From positions 5,274,237-5,338,236 of the forward strand of contig CM035168.1 in the NCBI GenBank assembly GCA_020205615.1: DNA of 64,000 nt. The letters are read 5' to 3'. Under the pieces are notes generated by a model. It saw only the letters and a program-made list of their open reading frames with translations, had not been told where the DNA came from and made no database searches. Positions 33,255 through 43,581 of this stretch are shown piece by piece. How positions within the stretch are numbered: the stretch's first letter is position 1; each line of letters opens with the position of its first letter. The translations under genes and the position numbers were made by a program. The DNA comes from Panax quinquefolius. Taxonomy: Eukaryota; Streptophyta; Magnoliopsida; Apiales; Araliaceae.

Positions 33255-33450
33255 AAGGTAATTACTATTAACGAAGGTAAATACTATCGACGAAGGTAAA
33301 TACTATTCACAAGGGTAATTACTATCGACGAAGGTAATTACTATCGATTTAAGTAAATACTATTCACAAGGGTAATTACTATCGATTTAAGGTAAATACT
33401 ATTGATGAAGGTAATTACTATTCACAAAGGTAATTACTATTGATGAAAAA
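33255..33450 (+). repeat. 24-bp tandem array in element 2 right LTR
   Basis: The counterpart of 16034-16225 with the same unit and similar copy number, differing by small substitutions. It sits upstream of the TATA box in element orientation. Confidence 0.8.
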
Positions 33451-34130
33451 GACTCTTAGATGATGACATATAGGAGCCCCCATAAAATAATCAAACTTAC
33501 CACAAATCATAACACATATTTAATCTTTCAACAATTATTAATCATTTATAACTTGTCGTCTCAATTATTGATTTAATCTATATAACATATTATACGATGA
33601 TCTTTGTGATAATAATTGAATCAATAATATAAGAGATATGATCGCAAAGAATTCTTTATAGCAATAATTGAGCATAAATTGAGTGACTTCTCACGTAAGC
33701 ATCAATAATCAATACCGTGTCTTCTACTATGCAACCACGCCAGACATTCTTTGTACTTTTTACCACCGGGTAGTTCAACAGCTTTTAACGGTAACACCTC
33801 CGTAGTTATTTTTATAAAATATTTTTGTCGCTTTCTCAATCCGACAATAATTACATTATGGGGTCTACCAATGATTGAGTAGTTGTATTTAATATTCCCT
33901 AAAAGAATATTCCCCACCAAACGAATATTTTATAACAACTTTGCATACTTTCTGAAAAATTTATAAATATTACCCACAACTATAACATTATATCAAATTT
34001 ATTCCATAATATTCAAAAATAATATTTATAGAAAAATTCATCTTTATTTATAAAAGTTAGGGTCTTACATTAAGTATATGTTTGATTGTTAGTAGTGGAT
34101 GTTGTCATAAAATGTCAAAATTATCATATA

Positions 34131-34135
<5 letters not shown>

Positions 34136-34174
<39 letters not shown>
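34136..34174. repeat. (AT)n microsatellite upstream of CYP81 copy 2
   Basis: About 19 uninterrupted AT repeats, a likely length-polymorphic marker 415 bp before the start codon. Confidence 0.9.
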
Positions 34175-34176
<2 letters not shown>

Positions 34177-34452
34177 CATTGAAATGGATTCTCACATAGA
34201 ATAAAAAACAAAAATATGTAATGAATTTTTATTCAATTAAAATAATTTATTCTCCAAAATAATCATTAAATATATTATTTTTATTTTATTTCTTCCACTA
34301 TTCCATTCCCTAAATATAATCTTAACACGAATGCTAATAATTATATCATAGAATATGAATATCAGATTATTTTATTATTTGCTTACCATTGCCCTGATGT
34401 CACTACACTTGTACCAGACAAAATGCATCTGATTCAAAGATATAGATAAGAT

Positions 34453-34462
34453 TATATATAAA
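34453..34462 (+). promoter_or_regulatory. Candidate TATA box of CYP81 copy 2
   Basis: TATATATAAATG 128-137 bp before the ATG, which would give a 5' UTR of about 100 bases. It is the best TATA match in the interval, apart from the microsatellite. Confidence 0.45.
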
Positions 34463-34589
34463 TGTGACATACTGACATATACTAATATATACTACACAAA
34501 TACGACTTGGACAAGACAACAGATGACACACTAAATCTAATCATTCAGTTTAGACCTCAAGCTTCAGATTACAAAATTATCTCCAGTCC

Positions 34590-36290
34590 ATGGATATGGA
34601 GCACATCTTTTTCCTGTACCTTCCAATATTCATAGCTCTGTATGTGCTTACTCAACATGCACTTCACAAGTTCCAAAACTTTCCACCAACCCCTTTTCCC
34701 AGTCTACCTTTAATCGGTCACCTGTACCTTCTGAAGAAACCTCTCAAACAAACACTATCAAAACTTTCACACAAATATGGTCCGGTATTCTTCCTTTGGT
34801 TTGGCTCCCGCCGTGTCCTCATCATTTCTTCAGCGTCAGCTGCCGAAGAATGTTTTACCAAAAATGACATCATCTTCGCCAACCGCCCCCATCTCCTCGT
34901 CGGAAAATACTTCGGCTACAACAACACCAGCATTGTTTGGGGGTCCTACGGTGATCACTGGCGAAACCTCCGTCGTATTTCCTCCATAGAAGTTCTATCA
35001 TCTCATCGCTTACAGAAGCTATCTTATATTCGTGTTGATGAGGTTAAAACACTTGTCCACCATTTTTATCGAGCTTATGTTGAGAAAAGTCATCAGCCAT
35101 TGCTAATAAAGCCATTGTTCTATGACCTTATGTTCAATGTCATGACTAGGATGATTGCTAGAAAGAGGTATTATGGTGAGAATACATCGCAGTCAGCGGA
35201 GGCGAAGAGGTTTCAGGAGATAGTGACTGAGACGGCTAGGTTGGCCGGAGAGTCGAATTTGGCAGATTTTATGCCAATTTTAAAGCGGTTCATGTTTAGT
35301 GGAATTGTTAAAAGGTACATGGCCGTAAATAAGAAGAGAGATGAGCTTGTGCAAAAGTGGATAGATGAATTTCGCGAGATGGGATCCAATGAGTCTGCAC
35401 GAAGGAGGGAGAAATCTATGATTGAGATCCTATTGTCTCTGCACGAAGCAGAACCTGAATACTATACAGATGAAGATATTAAAAGCCTCATGCTGGTAAG
35501 GAGTGTGTGTATGTTTGTTTATTCACTGAATACACCTGTAGTAGCCCTTTCACTTCCAACTCATTTTTAAATACCGAACAAATTTTGAGTCAAACAAAGT
35601 CCGAATCGAATCAAATTCACATCCAAACAACCTCCCCACGACCTCTTTGGTGAGTCAAATTCAAGTCCGGAACAAATCAAATTCATTCAAACAAGGCATA
35701 ACGACTAGCCCAATAATATCTTTTTAGGTTCTTAATCCATCATATACTCAACCAAATAGTAATGAATAAAGATATTATTGTTAGTAACTTAACTTTTTTT
35801 TATATTTTTTGATGTGGAAATGGAGTGTTATAATATAATTGATAAATCTACGACAAAAAATTATATTTCTACGTGAAAACCGTCGTGACACTTTTTATGT
35901 AAAAATATTAAAAAATGGTGTGAAAATATAATTTCTCATAAATCTTGGTTGAACAAACCTGCTTCCACCGAGAATGATGCAGTTGTAGCACAATAACAAG
36001 ATTTCCCATCTTTAATTTTTTTCTTATAATTTTCCCCTAATTCTTAGACAACAATACGTTATCATCAATATTTAAGAAGAGCTTAATGATTTGTCATCAC
36101 TATATAGAGTTAGCAATATCATGCAAAAATTTTGAAATTAGGATCCTTTTCATTTCAAATGAAATGGAAAGTCTTTATTTTATGATCAAGATTTAAAGTA
36201 TGTTTAGTACTAGAATGCAATGTAATTTAAGTGCAAATATATGGATTATTTGTGAATTTATCTACTCATAACAAAAGTTGCAACTTTTTG

Positions 36291-36334
<44 letters not shown>

Positions 36335-37477
36335 TTACACAGCTGTAGTATGTAAATCTGTAATTGTGTATTACAGATAGTAAGAGGCTTATGACGAGTT
36401 TTTGGGTTGTAGTGACGATTTTCAACGCCACCATAAACCGAATAAATTTATCATGACGGGTGAAACTATCGTTATAATTAAAAAAAATCGTCATAATCAT
36501 GATCCAGAATACACAACTGTGTATATATATTTTTCTCATATATATATATTTTACGAGATGTATTTGGTCGTATATATATCTTTCTATCCTGCTTTTTCTT
36601 CTTCCCTTATCCTCTGGCCCATTGCCTGCCATTTTTGACCTTTAGCTCCTCATATTGCTTAATTTACAAGGATTGATGGTATGATTAAGATGTATGCATA
36701 ATATGCACACTTTTCACACTAAGAATTCTGCTGGATATTTTTCTTTTTTAACACTTAATTAGTGGTGTTATTAATTCTAAATTCTTATAAATACGTAAGC
36801 AGTTTGAGGCCAAACCATAATGAAAATGATGACTGTACTATTTGTATTGTATGCAGTCACTACTACAGGCAGGAGTGAGTACATCAGTTGACACAATGGA
36901 GTGGGCAATGTCACTTTTACTCAACAGCCCACAAGTGTTGAACAAGGCCCAAAATGAAATCGACGGTCGTGTTGGACAATCCCGTCTAATCAACGAAACA
37001 GATGTGGCTGAGCTTCCTTATTTACGTTGCATTATCAATGAGACGCTTCGGATGCACCCAGTAGCCCCATTCCTCGTGCCCCACGAGTCATCCGAAGAAT
37101 GCACTATTGCCGGTTTTCGCATTCCCCGAGAAACCATGCTGCTGGTGAACTTGAATGACATACAAAATGACCCAAAAATTTGGGCAGATCCTGAAGCATT
37201 TAGGCCTGAGAGGTTTGAAGGAGCTAAAGCTGGGTTTACGTGGATGCCTTTTGGGTCTGGTAGGAGAGGGTGTCCTGGTGAGGGATTGGCAATACGGATA
37301 GTTGGGTTGACATTAGGATCATTGATTCAGTGCTTTGATTGGGTTCGTGTTGGCAAGGAGATGGTGGACATGACCGAAAGGAGTGGCCTCACTGCGCCCA
37401 AGGCTCAGCCCTTGGTGGCTGTGTGCCGGCCTCGTGCATCCATGGTCAACTTTCTTTCTCAAATTACACAAGTTTAA
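34590..37477 (+). CDS. CYP81-family cytochrome P450 monooxygenase (copy 2, intact)
   Basis: Two exons, 34590-35495 and 36857-37477, joined in phase 0 (donor CTG|GTAAGG, acceptor TATGCAG|TC), giving 508 residues, normal for CYP81. In order: N-terminal ER anchor (about 5-25), proline-rich hinge FPPTPFPSLP (31-40), C-helix WRNLR (124-128), I-helix AGVSTS (307-312), K-helix ETLR (E364, R367), PERF (419-422) and the heme loop FGSGRRGCPG with Cys441 as ligand. CYP81 enzymes hydroxylate or bridge phenylpropanoids, isoflavonoids, lignans, xanthones and glucosinolates; the substrate here is unknown. Two oddities: the acidic residue of the I-helix motif AGxDT is Ser310, and the usual NAWAI after the K-helix region is NLNDI (400-404). 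All other signatures are present. A second Met at codon 3 could also serve as start. Confidence 0.93.
36291..36332. repeat. (AT)n microsatellite in CYP81 copy 2 intron
   Basis: About 21 AT repeats without interruption. Confidence 0.9.
36333..36535. repeat. Possible small inverted-repeat element in intron
   Basis: Directly after the AT run, GGTTACACAGCTGTAGTATG faces GAATACACAACTGTGTATAT about 180 bp later, an imperfect inverted pair. Between them GTAGTGACGATTTTCAACG and AAAAAATCGTCATAATCA also face each other. A degraded MITE is the simplest reading; no target duplication can be told apart from the AT repeats. Confidence 0.35.
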
Positions 37478-37534
37478 TGTATCATGTCCAAATTTGTTAT
37501 TGCCGAAACTTAAGGATTTGGTTAACATCAAATT

Positions 37535-37640
37535 TATTTTTTAGTAAGTTAGTCAATTGATTAATAAAATTCTAACACACATAAAATTTCGCCTGTGTGT
37601 CAGCACTCTATTAATCAATTGACCAACTTACTCAAAAATA
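37535..37640 (+). repeat. Foldback sequence downstream of CYP81 copy 2
   Basis: Arms AGTAAGTTAGTCAATTGATT (37543-37566 in full, ending AATA) and its near-perfect complement at 37609-37632, one mismatch in 24, extending weakly on both sides. The 42-nt loop has an inner ACACAC/GTGTGT pair. It starts 60-70 bp after the stop codon and so probably lies in the 3' UTR. It overlaps the only nearby AATAAA (37563-37568). Confidence 0.7.
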
Positions 37641-38822
37641 ATCTTCATGCTAACCACACCCAAACTTTAAACAGCCAAACAACCCAACAAATAAACGAAC
37701 CCAAAAGTATGGGAAAACAGTAATAAAGAAAATAGGTCACACTTGTTATTTTGTTTAATTGTTATTATAATGTACTTGTATTAAATTAATAAATTATTAA
37801 TCCCTCTTTCCCTAAAACTAAAAGGACTGTTTAAGTGATAAAAATATTTGTCTTAAAAAAACATATCATGTCAACTGGATAAAATTTTACATTTATTAAT
37901 GTTTTTCCTTGACCATATTACATCTTATATAAACCATAAATCAATTACATTCCAAATGAATGTCTCAAATTAATTCTCTCTCTCTTTTGCATAAACCTAA
38001 TAGTCAATTAAAATAATGAGCACACATACTAATATAAGGATAAAATAAAAATTAAATTTATGAATTTGGCTCTCCTCCATTATACATCTCCAATTTTATT
38101 CAATACAACAATTATTTGATCTTACTAATTTTGCTAATATTGATCAAAATATATTAATGGATAGTTGATAATATTAAGATCAATCATACCAAAAATTAAA
38201 AATATTTTCATCGCTAAGAGTTTTGTGATTTATTGTTCTGTGATCACTGAGAGTCATCATATATTTTATTGTTTTGTGATGGCTTGAAAATTTCATCACA
38301 GAATACATTTTTTTTGTAATTGCAAATAAAAGTCGTCACAAAAATTTATCTTTTTTAATGATTGTCATGACTGTCATAAAATATTGTTTTGATTATTTTT
38401 TACATTAAAATATTACTGATAGCTTAAATGTAATAACGAAAAGAAAATATCTATAAGTGATGACTTAGTGCGTCATAAAAAGAAAATTTATTTTATATAA
38501 AAAATTTAATATGATTGACATGACCATCACAATTATAATATATCATAAATTATTATTTTTTGTGATTGTTTTTAACAACTATCAAAAAATTCCGTTACAT
38601 ATTCGAATATGTTTTTCTAGCAATGGGCTAAGTAAAGCATGTTGAGCTTAATTAATTATTGCAGCATTTTTAATGGATTTCAAAAAAGTGGGCGAGAGGG
38701 GAGGGGGTATAGTGTTTCGCTAGTGTTTACTTTTTAAATGTCAAAGTTTCTTCTTTATCATCTTTTTCGTTTACTATCTGGATCTTAGAATTCTACTTCT
38801 TATTCATATTGAAGTCTTAAAA
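37641..38822. other. Intergenic region between CYP81 copy 2 and the copia LTR
   Basis: AT-rich, no gene. Around 38200-38600 there are many short GTGATG/CATCAC- and GTCGTCAC/GTGACGAC-like motifs in both orientations (for example TGTGATGGCTTG, AAGTCGTCACAAAAA, GTGATGACTTAGTGCGTCA). They resemble the subterminal repeats of a degraded DNA transposon. No terminal repeat could be fixed. Confidence 0.4.
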
Positions 38823-39029
38823 TGAAAGTTAACAGAATTCTGTGTGTTATTGTCTTGAACAAGCGTTCCTAATATACAACAATAATTAACGTAATTCTAG
38901 ACTATACAAAAAATATGATTAATGTATATCAATCACTACAAAGTAAGAGAGTTAACTATACAAAAGATATAGTCAATCAATCTAAAATATAATTATGGAA
39001 ATTAACTAAAATAAATTTATATTCTATCA
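38823..39029 (-). repeat. Copia left LTR (3' LTR)
   Basis: 207 bp, TGAAAGTTAA...TTCTATCA. Matches 63349-63555 over the full length, with the largest difference in the segment 38897-38930. Confidence 0.85.
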
Positions 39030-39040
39030 CACCCCCACAG
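39030..39040 (-). promoter_or_regulatory. Polypurine tract of the copia element
   Basis: The minus strand reads CTGTGGGGGTG immediately before the 3' LTR start TGATAGAAT. Confidence 0.7.
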
Positions 39041-39041
39041 T

Positions 39042-39698
39042 CTAAGCGGGAGGTTGTCGGACGCTGAAACTATTCCGAAAATCATCAAATAATACGCGCA
39101 GAAACCCTTTTGTAAAAATATCTGCGAGCTGAGAGCGAGACGGGACATGAAGGACACGGACCTCTCCTTTTTGTACCTTTTCACGAACAAAGTGGATGTC
39201 CATTTCAATATGTTTAGTGCGCTGATGTTGAACTGGATTCCCGAATAAATATATCGCACTAACATTATCACAGTAGACCAAAGTTGCCTTTTGGACAGGA
39301 CAATGAAGTTCAAGAAGAAGATTCCTTATCCAACAAGACTCAGAGACAACGTTAGCGACACCCCTATATTCAGCTTCGGCACTAGACTTGGATATTGTAG
39401 GTTGTTGCTTAGAAGACCAAGAAATGAGATTATCTCTGAGAAACACACAGTAACCCGAGGTGGACCGTCTAGTATCAGGACATCCACCCCAATCTGCATC
39501 TGTATATGACAAGATAGAGTGAATCGAAGATGGATACAAGTGCATACCATAATCGATCGTAACTTGTACACAACGAAGAATGCATTTCAAAGACGCCATG
39601 TGTTCAATTTTCGGAGCATGCATAAATAGGTAGACTTGTTGGACTGCATAAGAAATATATGGCCTGGTGAAAGTAAGATATTGCAGAGCACCAGCCAA
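39042..39698 (-). pseudogene. RNase H and C-terminal end of copia pol
   Basis: 218 residues beginning GALQYLTFTRPYISYAVQQV, the linker after RT, followed by the RNase H body. It includes YTDADWGG, SSAEAEYRG and CDNVSAIYL (three acidic catalytic positions) and ends in the LADIFTKG region typical of plant copia. It is separated from RT only by a TAA at about 39702-39704 where family members have a Tyr codon. Confidence 0.88.
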
Positions 39699-39704
39699 TC
39701 GACG

Positions 39705-41768
39705 TTATTTCGTCGGATCATCATAAGGGTCACCCGATTGTGCACTGAGCTTCCCCTTAGTGTTGACGGGTGTGGGGCAAGGTTTGCAAGCAGTCATTCC
39801 TGCCCTCTCTAATATCTCTTCGGCATATTTTTGTTGAGAGAGAAAAAAGTCATTTTTGGTACGAGTGACAGCAATACCCAGAAAGTAACTCAACGGACCC
39901 AGATCTTTCATAGAAAATTCTGCACTAAGAAGAGAGATAATGGAACGTCGAAAAGCATCTGAAGAAGCTATGAGTATAATGTCATCAACATACAATAAAA
40001 TATATGCAATGTCAGTTCCACGACAATATATGAAAAGTGAGTGATCTGATTTGCTGTGAGTAAAACCAATAGTGGCAACAAAATCAGCAAAACGTTGATA
40101 CCAGGCACGAGGAGCTTGCTTAAGACCATAAAGAGATTTACGTAATAGACAAACATGATCAGGACGAGTGGGGTCTTTAAACCCCATAGGCTGGTGCATG
40201 TAAACAGTCTCATTCAAGTTCCCGTGCAAAAATGCGTTCTTGACATCTAGCTGATGAATAGGCCAAGATTTGGACAATGCAATGCTAAGAACTGTCCGAA
40301 TAGTCGCTGGTTTTACAATCGGGCTAAATGTCTCGTCACAGTCAATCCCTTCTCGTTGCGACCGGCCATCACCTACAAGACGTACTTTATGCCTCTCAAA
40401 AGAAACATCAAATTTCTTTTTATGACAAAAAATCCACATTGACCGAATTATATTCACATGAGATGGTCGAGGGACTAAATCCCACGTCTTATTTTTAATT
40501 AGAGCATTATATTCATCTAACATAGCAAATTTCCAATTCGGGTCATTAAGGGCACTCACCGGGTTATGAGGGATAAGAGAGATTGTTGGTGTTTCGGCAT
40601 TTAAGGCCTGGTGGTATTTTTGATTTGGCTTGAAGATGCCATGTTGACTATGAGTAGTCATGCAATGGGCTGATGGTTGGTAGTGAGGTGTGGGCTGCGG
40701 AGAAGGGACTGCTGGGATTGGAGAAGAGGGCCCAGATCGTTGATGAGGGGGTATATAGTGGTCTAGTAAGGTAGATGATAGAGGGGTGGTTTGGGCCTGG
40801 GCTAGAGAGAAGTGGGCAGGGGAGGCCGGGGATGGGGTAGTGGGTTGCTGACCAGTGGGCTGGGTCGGAGAATGTGAGGGCGTTCTTTGTGGGGAAAAGG
40901 CAGCCTGCAAAGGAGACATTGTGAGCACAAGAGACTGGGCCGGAGAAAGAGATTGAGGGAGTTGATGTTGTTGATGTTGAGCGACATTTTGATGCAAGGT
41001 GTGAATTTGCAAAGGAGACAAACCATCCTCTAAAAAATCATATGTATGAGTATTTGGAGTATGGATTTTGGAAAATGGAAATTGAGTTTCATCAAAATGC
41101 ACATGACGCGAAATGATAAGTTTTCGAGCCGACAAATCATAACACTTGTACCCCTTATGATTGGAAGGATAACCTAAAAAGACGGACGGAGTTGAACGGG
41201 CTTGGAGTTTATTAATTGTGCTGGATGGAAAGAGTGGGAAACATAAACACCCGAAAACCCGAAGATGAGAATAGGAAGGATTCTTTTGATAAAGAATTTG
41301 TGTAGGAGATTTGTAGCCTAAATTCTTTGTGGGAAGGATGTTTAGAAGGTAAGTAGCTGTTTGTAGAGCGTGGTGCCAAAAGGAGGGAGGCATAGATGAA
41401 TGTGCAAGCAGAGTACGAACAATATTATTTATGGATTTTATTTTTCGTTCTGCTTTTCCGTTTTGAGGAGAAGTGTCAGGACACGAAAAACGGAGTGACA
41501 TGCCATTTTGTTCACAAAATTTATGAAAGGGACCATTATCGTACTCACGACCATGATCACACTGAAATGATTTTATTTCTCTTTCAAATTGAGTTTTTAT
41601 GAATGCTTGAAAAGAAAGAAAAATGTTGTGAACCTGTGATTTTTGAGACAAAGGAAAAGTCCACAAAAAATTAGTGTAATCATCAAGAAATAATGCATAA
41701 TAACGATGGCCGAATGAGCTAAGAATAGGTGACGTCCAAAAATCGCTATGAACAATATCAAAAGGCAT
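39705..41768 (-). pseudogene. Copia integrase and reverse transcriptase
   Basis: A 687-residue open stretch. Integrase core: HSDFW (first Asp), FQCDHGREYDN (second Asp) and NGKAERK (Glu), followed by the LRVFGCLCF segment and a long Ser/Pro/Gln-rich linker. RT: QLDVKNAFLHG, YGLKQAPRAWY and the catalytic YVDD at roughly 39985-40000. All catalytic residues are present, so this is the best-preserved pol segment in the window. It is still cut off from protease by a frameshift near 41835 and from RNase H by a stop. Confidence 0.9.
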
Positions 41769-42370
41769 AGTAGTGAAAGATAAAGAATCATAAAAAGGAA
41801 ATTTAACAAACTTCCCAAGGGGACAATATGAACAAAAAAGTTACGGGCTTTATTACAACTAATAAAATTGTTTTTGCGAAGAGTACTAAGAATTACATCT
41901 CCTGGATGACCTAGACGGGAGTGCCAAATACTAGGAGAAATGATTGTAAAAGCAGAAGGTACTGAAGATGAAATAGCCTGATTTTTGGTGGAGAAAGGGT
42001 AGAGCTCGCCCGTGCTCTCACATCGCAGAAGTTTACTCCCCGTCCAGAGGTCCTTCACAGAAAAGCCAAAGGGGTCAAATTCAACAGAAACCATATTATC
42101 GTTAGTAAATTTACGTATCAAAATAAGGTTTTTAATCAGGTTAGGAGCATGTAAAACATTTTTGAGGTGTAAGGGTGGATTTGTTTGGGTAAAGGAGGTA
42201 TTACCATAACCACGAATTGGAATCATACTACCGTTACCAACAATTATTCCATTAGTTTTGCTCAAATTAAAATAAGGCGTGAGAGTACTGGGATTAGCAG
42301 TCATGTGAGACGTCGCTCCAGTTTCCATATACCAATTTTCGTCTGGCTGGTTCAAAGAGAGAGTGTGCAT
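41597..42370 (-). pseudogene. Copia protease and GAG-pre-integrase region
   Basis: The open stretch begins near the end of gag. The protease motif reads WYMETGATSHMT: the catalytic aspartate of the usual D-S/T-G triad is Glu here (about 42323-42325). Then follow the GAG-pre-integrase region (IWHSRLGHPG) and the beginning of the zinc-binding part. After about 41835 the frame is shifted and the remaining residues are meaningless. Confidence 0.8.
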
Positions 42371-42724
42371 TGCTTGATCAATGTCAGTTGGAGCATAAAC
42401 ACTCGGAGCCGGAGTTGCGGTGTAGAACGATTAAGAAGGACGAGAACCCAAGACACCCTGCTGCCTTGTCGCCATTGGTGGACGGACACCCTAAGGGGCG
42501 GTAGGATAAGGACATGGTGGGGTGGCCCACAGCTGAGGGACCCACCCACCCCAAGGTGGGAAATTCGAACTTCTTCTTTTCTGCTTGCTGGAGGCCCATT
42601 CTTTGTTGTGATTGTCGCCACCATGACCACGATTTTTGCCATTGTTCTTCCTACCCTTATTATTTGAATGCTTGTTCTGTCCCGTCTCCTGTTGCTGTCC
42701 ATTATTGTTAAAATTATCAGTATT
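42371..42724 (-). pseudogene. C-terminal gag of the copia element
   Basis: Two frames over the same stretch show an Asn/Gln/Gly/Arg-rich nucleocapsid-like region (NNNGQQQETGQNKHSNNKG) and a Trp/Pro-rich segment just before the protease. The sequence stops abruptly at the CACTA end at 42725. The matching upstream gag, between here and 62777, is missing. Confidence 0.6.
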
Positions 42725-42779
42725 CACTACAAGAAAAAGGTTTATCGTGATAGCATATCGGTATTGCATATATATCGGT

Positions 42780-43085
42780 CGAGATACCTATCGGCGACCG
42801 AATCGCGATCGTTTGATAGTCGTCAGATAAAATCTGGTCGCCAGATGCACATCACGTCACCACTATTAGCGAATATATATCTGCGACGATACGATGAAGC
42901 GACCGAAATGACAAATTCGGTCGCTAAGTTGAGTTAGCATGGTCCAGGGGCAAAGCTAACGTGGTCCACGTGGCGAAAGAATCATATCGGCGATCGCGTC
43001 GCGATCGGTAATACCTCAAATGTTTAGTCATCATTTCTATTATTATCATGACCGATCGCATCGCGGTCGCTAATCTGAAAAAAAT
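42780..43085. repeat. Subterminal repeats of the CACTA element
   Basis: Repeated short GC-rich motifs in both orientations: GGCGACCGAATCGCGATCG, GCGACCGAAATG, GGCGATCGCGTCGCGATCGG and ACCGATCGCATCGCGGTCGC. In En/Spm elements such subterminal repeats bind the TNPA-type regulator. Confidence 0.75.
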
Positions 43086-43581
43086 AAAAACCAGATTTTT
43101 GCTGTTTTTCAAAATTCCCAAAACACAATACACTGCTTTTGTACCTTTATCCCAACACACATACACAACAAGATAAACAACATACACAACAATATAAACA
43201 TCCATCGTCCCAATCGAACCTGAACACACTAAATTACTAGTATATAAACTATATAAACCTTTAAAAACCAATATGATTTGAATAAATATAAACAAATCAA
43301 AACTTGTTTAAGTAACATACAGACATCCAAAGAATGAATATACAAGTACAAGCTTATACTATAACTACAAAACTTCTCTAAAGCAGGTACGTCAAGCATC
43401 ATCGCCTCCTTGATCACCCTATAATTAACAAAATAATAAAATAAGTTACAAATATAGTAACTATGTTGATACTGTTATATATTACGACAATATATACAAC
43501 AAATTGATTTTATACCTCGTCGCCATCCCCATGTCTTGTCCTCATTGCTTTGTCGCTTGCACTACTTCAAATTAACTCCTC

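Larger units (their letters stand above)
14350..34069 (-). mobile_element. Element 2: Tekay-like chromovirus (Ty3/gypsy)
   Basis: A Ty3/gypsy retrotransposon bounded by perfect TTAAG duplications (14345-14349 and 34070-34074). The LTRs are about 2.5 kb, start TGTGACGCC and end GGTCTTACA. The internal region is 16849-21678 and reads gag, protease, RT, RNase H, integrase, chromodomain on the minus strand. That order and the C-terminal chromodomain place it with chromoviruses of the Tekay/Del group. Its right LTR is split by element 3 (22294-32084); without that insertion it would be about 9.9 kb. Every domain carries frameshifts or stops, so it is not autonomous as written. Confidence 0.92.
32090..34069 (-). 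repeat. Element 2, right LTR (5' LTR), second part
   Basis: Resumes after the right target duplication CTACG (32085-32089) with GGCCAAGAATATTTGTGTATT, exactly the text that follows in the left LTR at about 14960. It ends GGTCTTACA before the TTAAG duplication of element 2. Confidence 0.88.
34075..34589 (+). other. Promoter region of CYP81 copy 2
   Basis: 515 bp between the target duplication of element 2 and the ATG. It starts with an (AT)n run and continues as unique AT-rich DNA with a TATA-like box at 34453. Element 2 therefore sits about half a kilobase from the start codon and may have displaced more distal promoter elements. Confidence 0.6.
35496..36856 (+). other. Intron of CYP81 copy 2
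   Basis: 1361 bp, GT...AG, at the single conserved intron position of CYP81 genes. AT-rich; contains an (AT)n microsatellite and a possible small inverted-repeat element next to it. No coding content. Confidence 0.85.

Noticed and set aside
36402..36638. Small open frame in the intron of CYP81 copy 2
   Set aside because: No similarity to P450 or other proteins; intron has good GT-AG borders and correct phase.
42185..42667. 160-residue plus-strand frame over copia gag/protease
   Set aside because: Antisense shadow of the minus-strand copia coding region.
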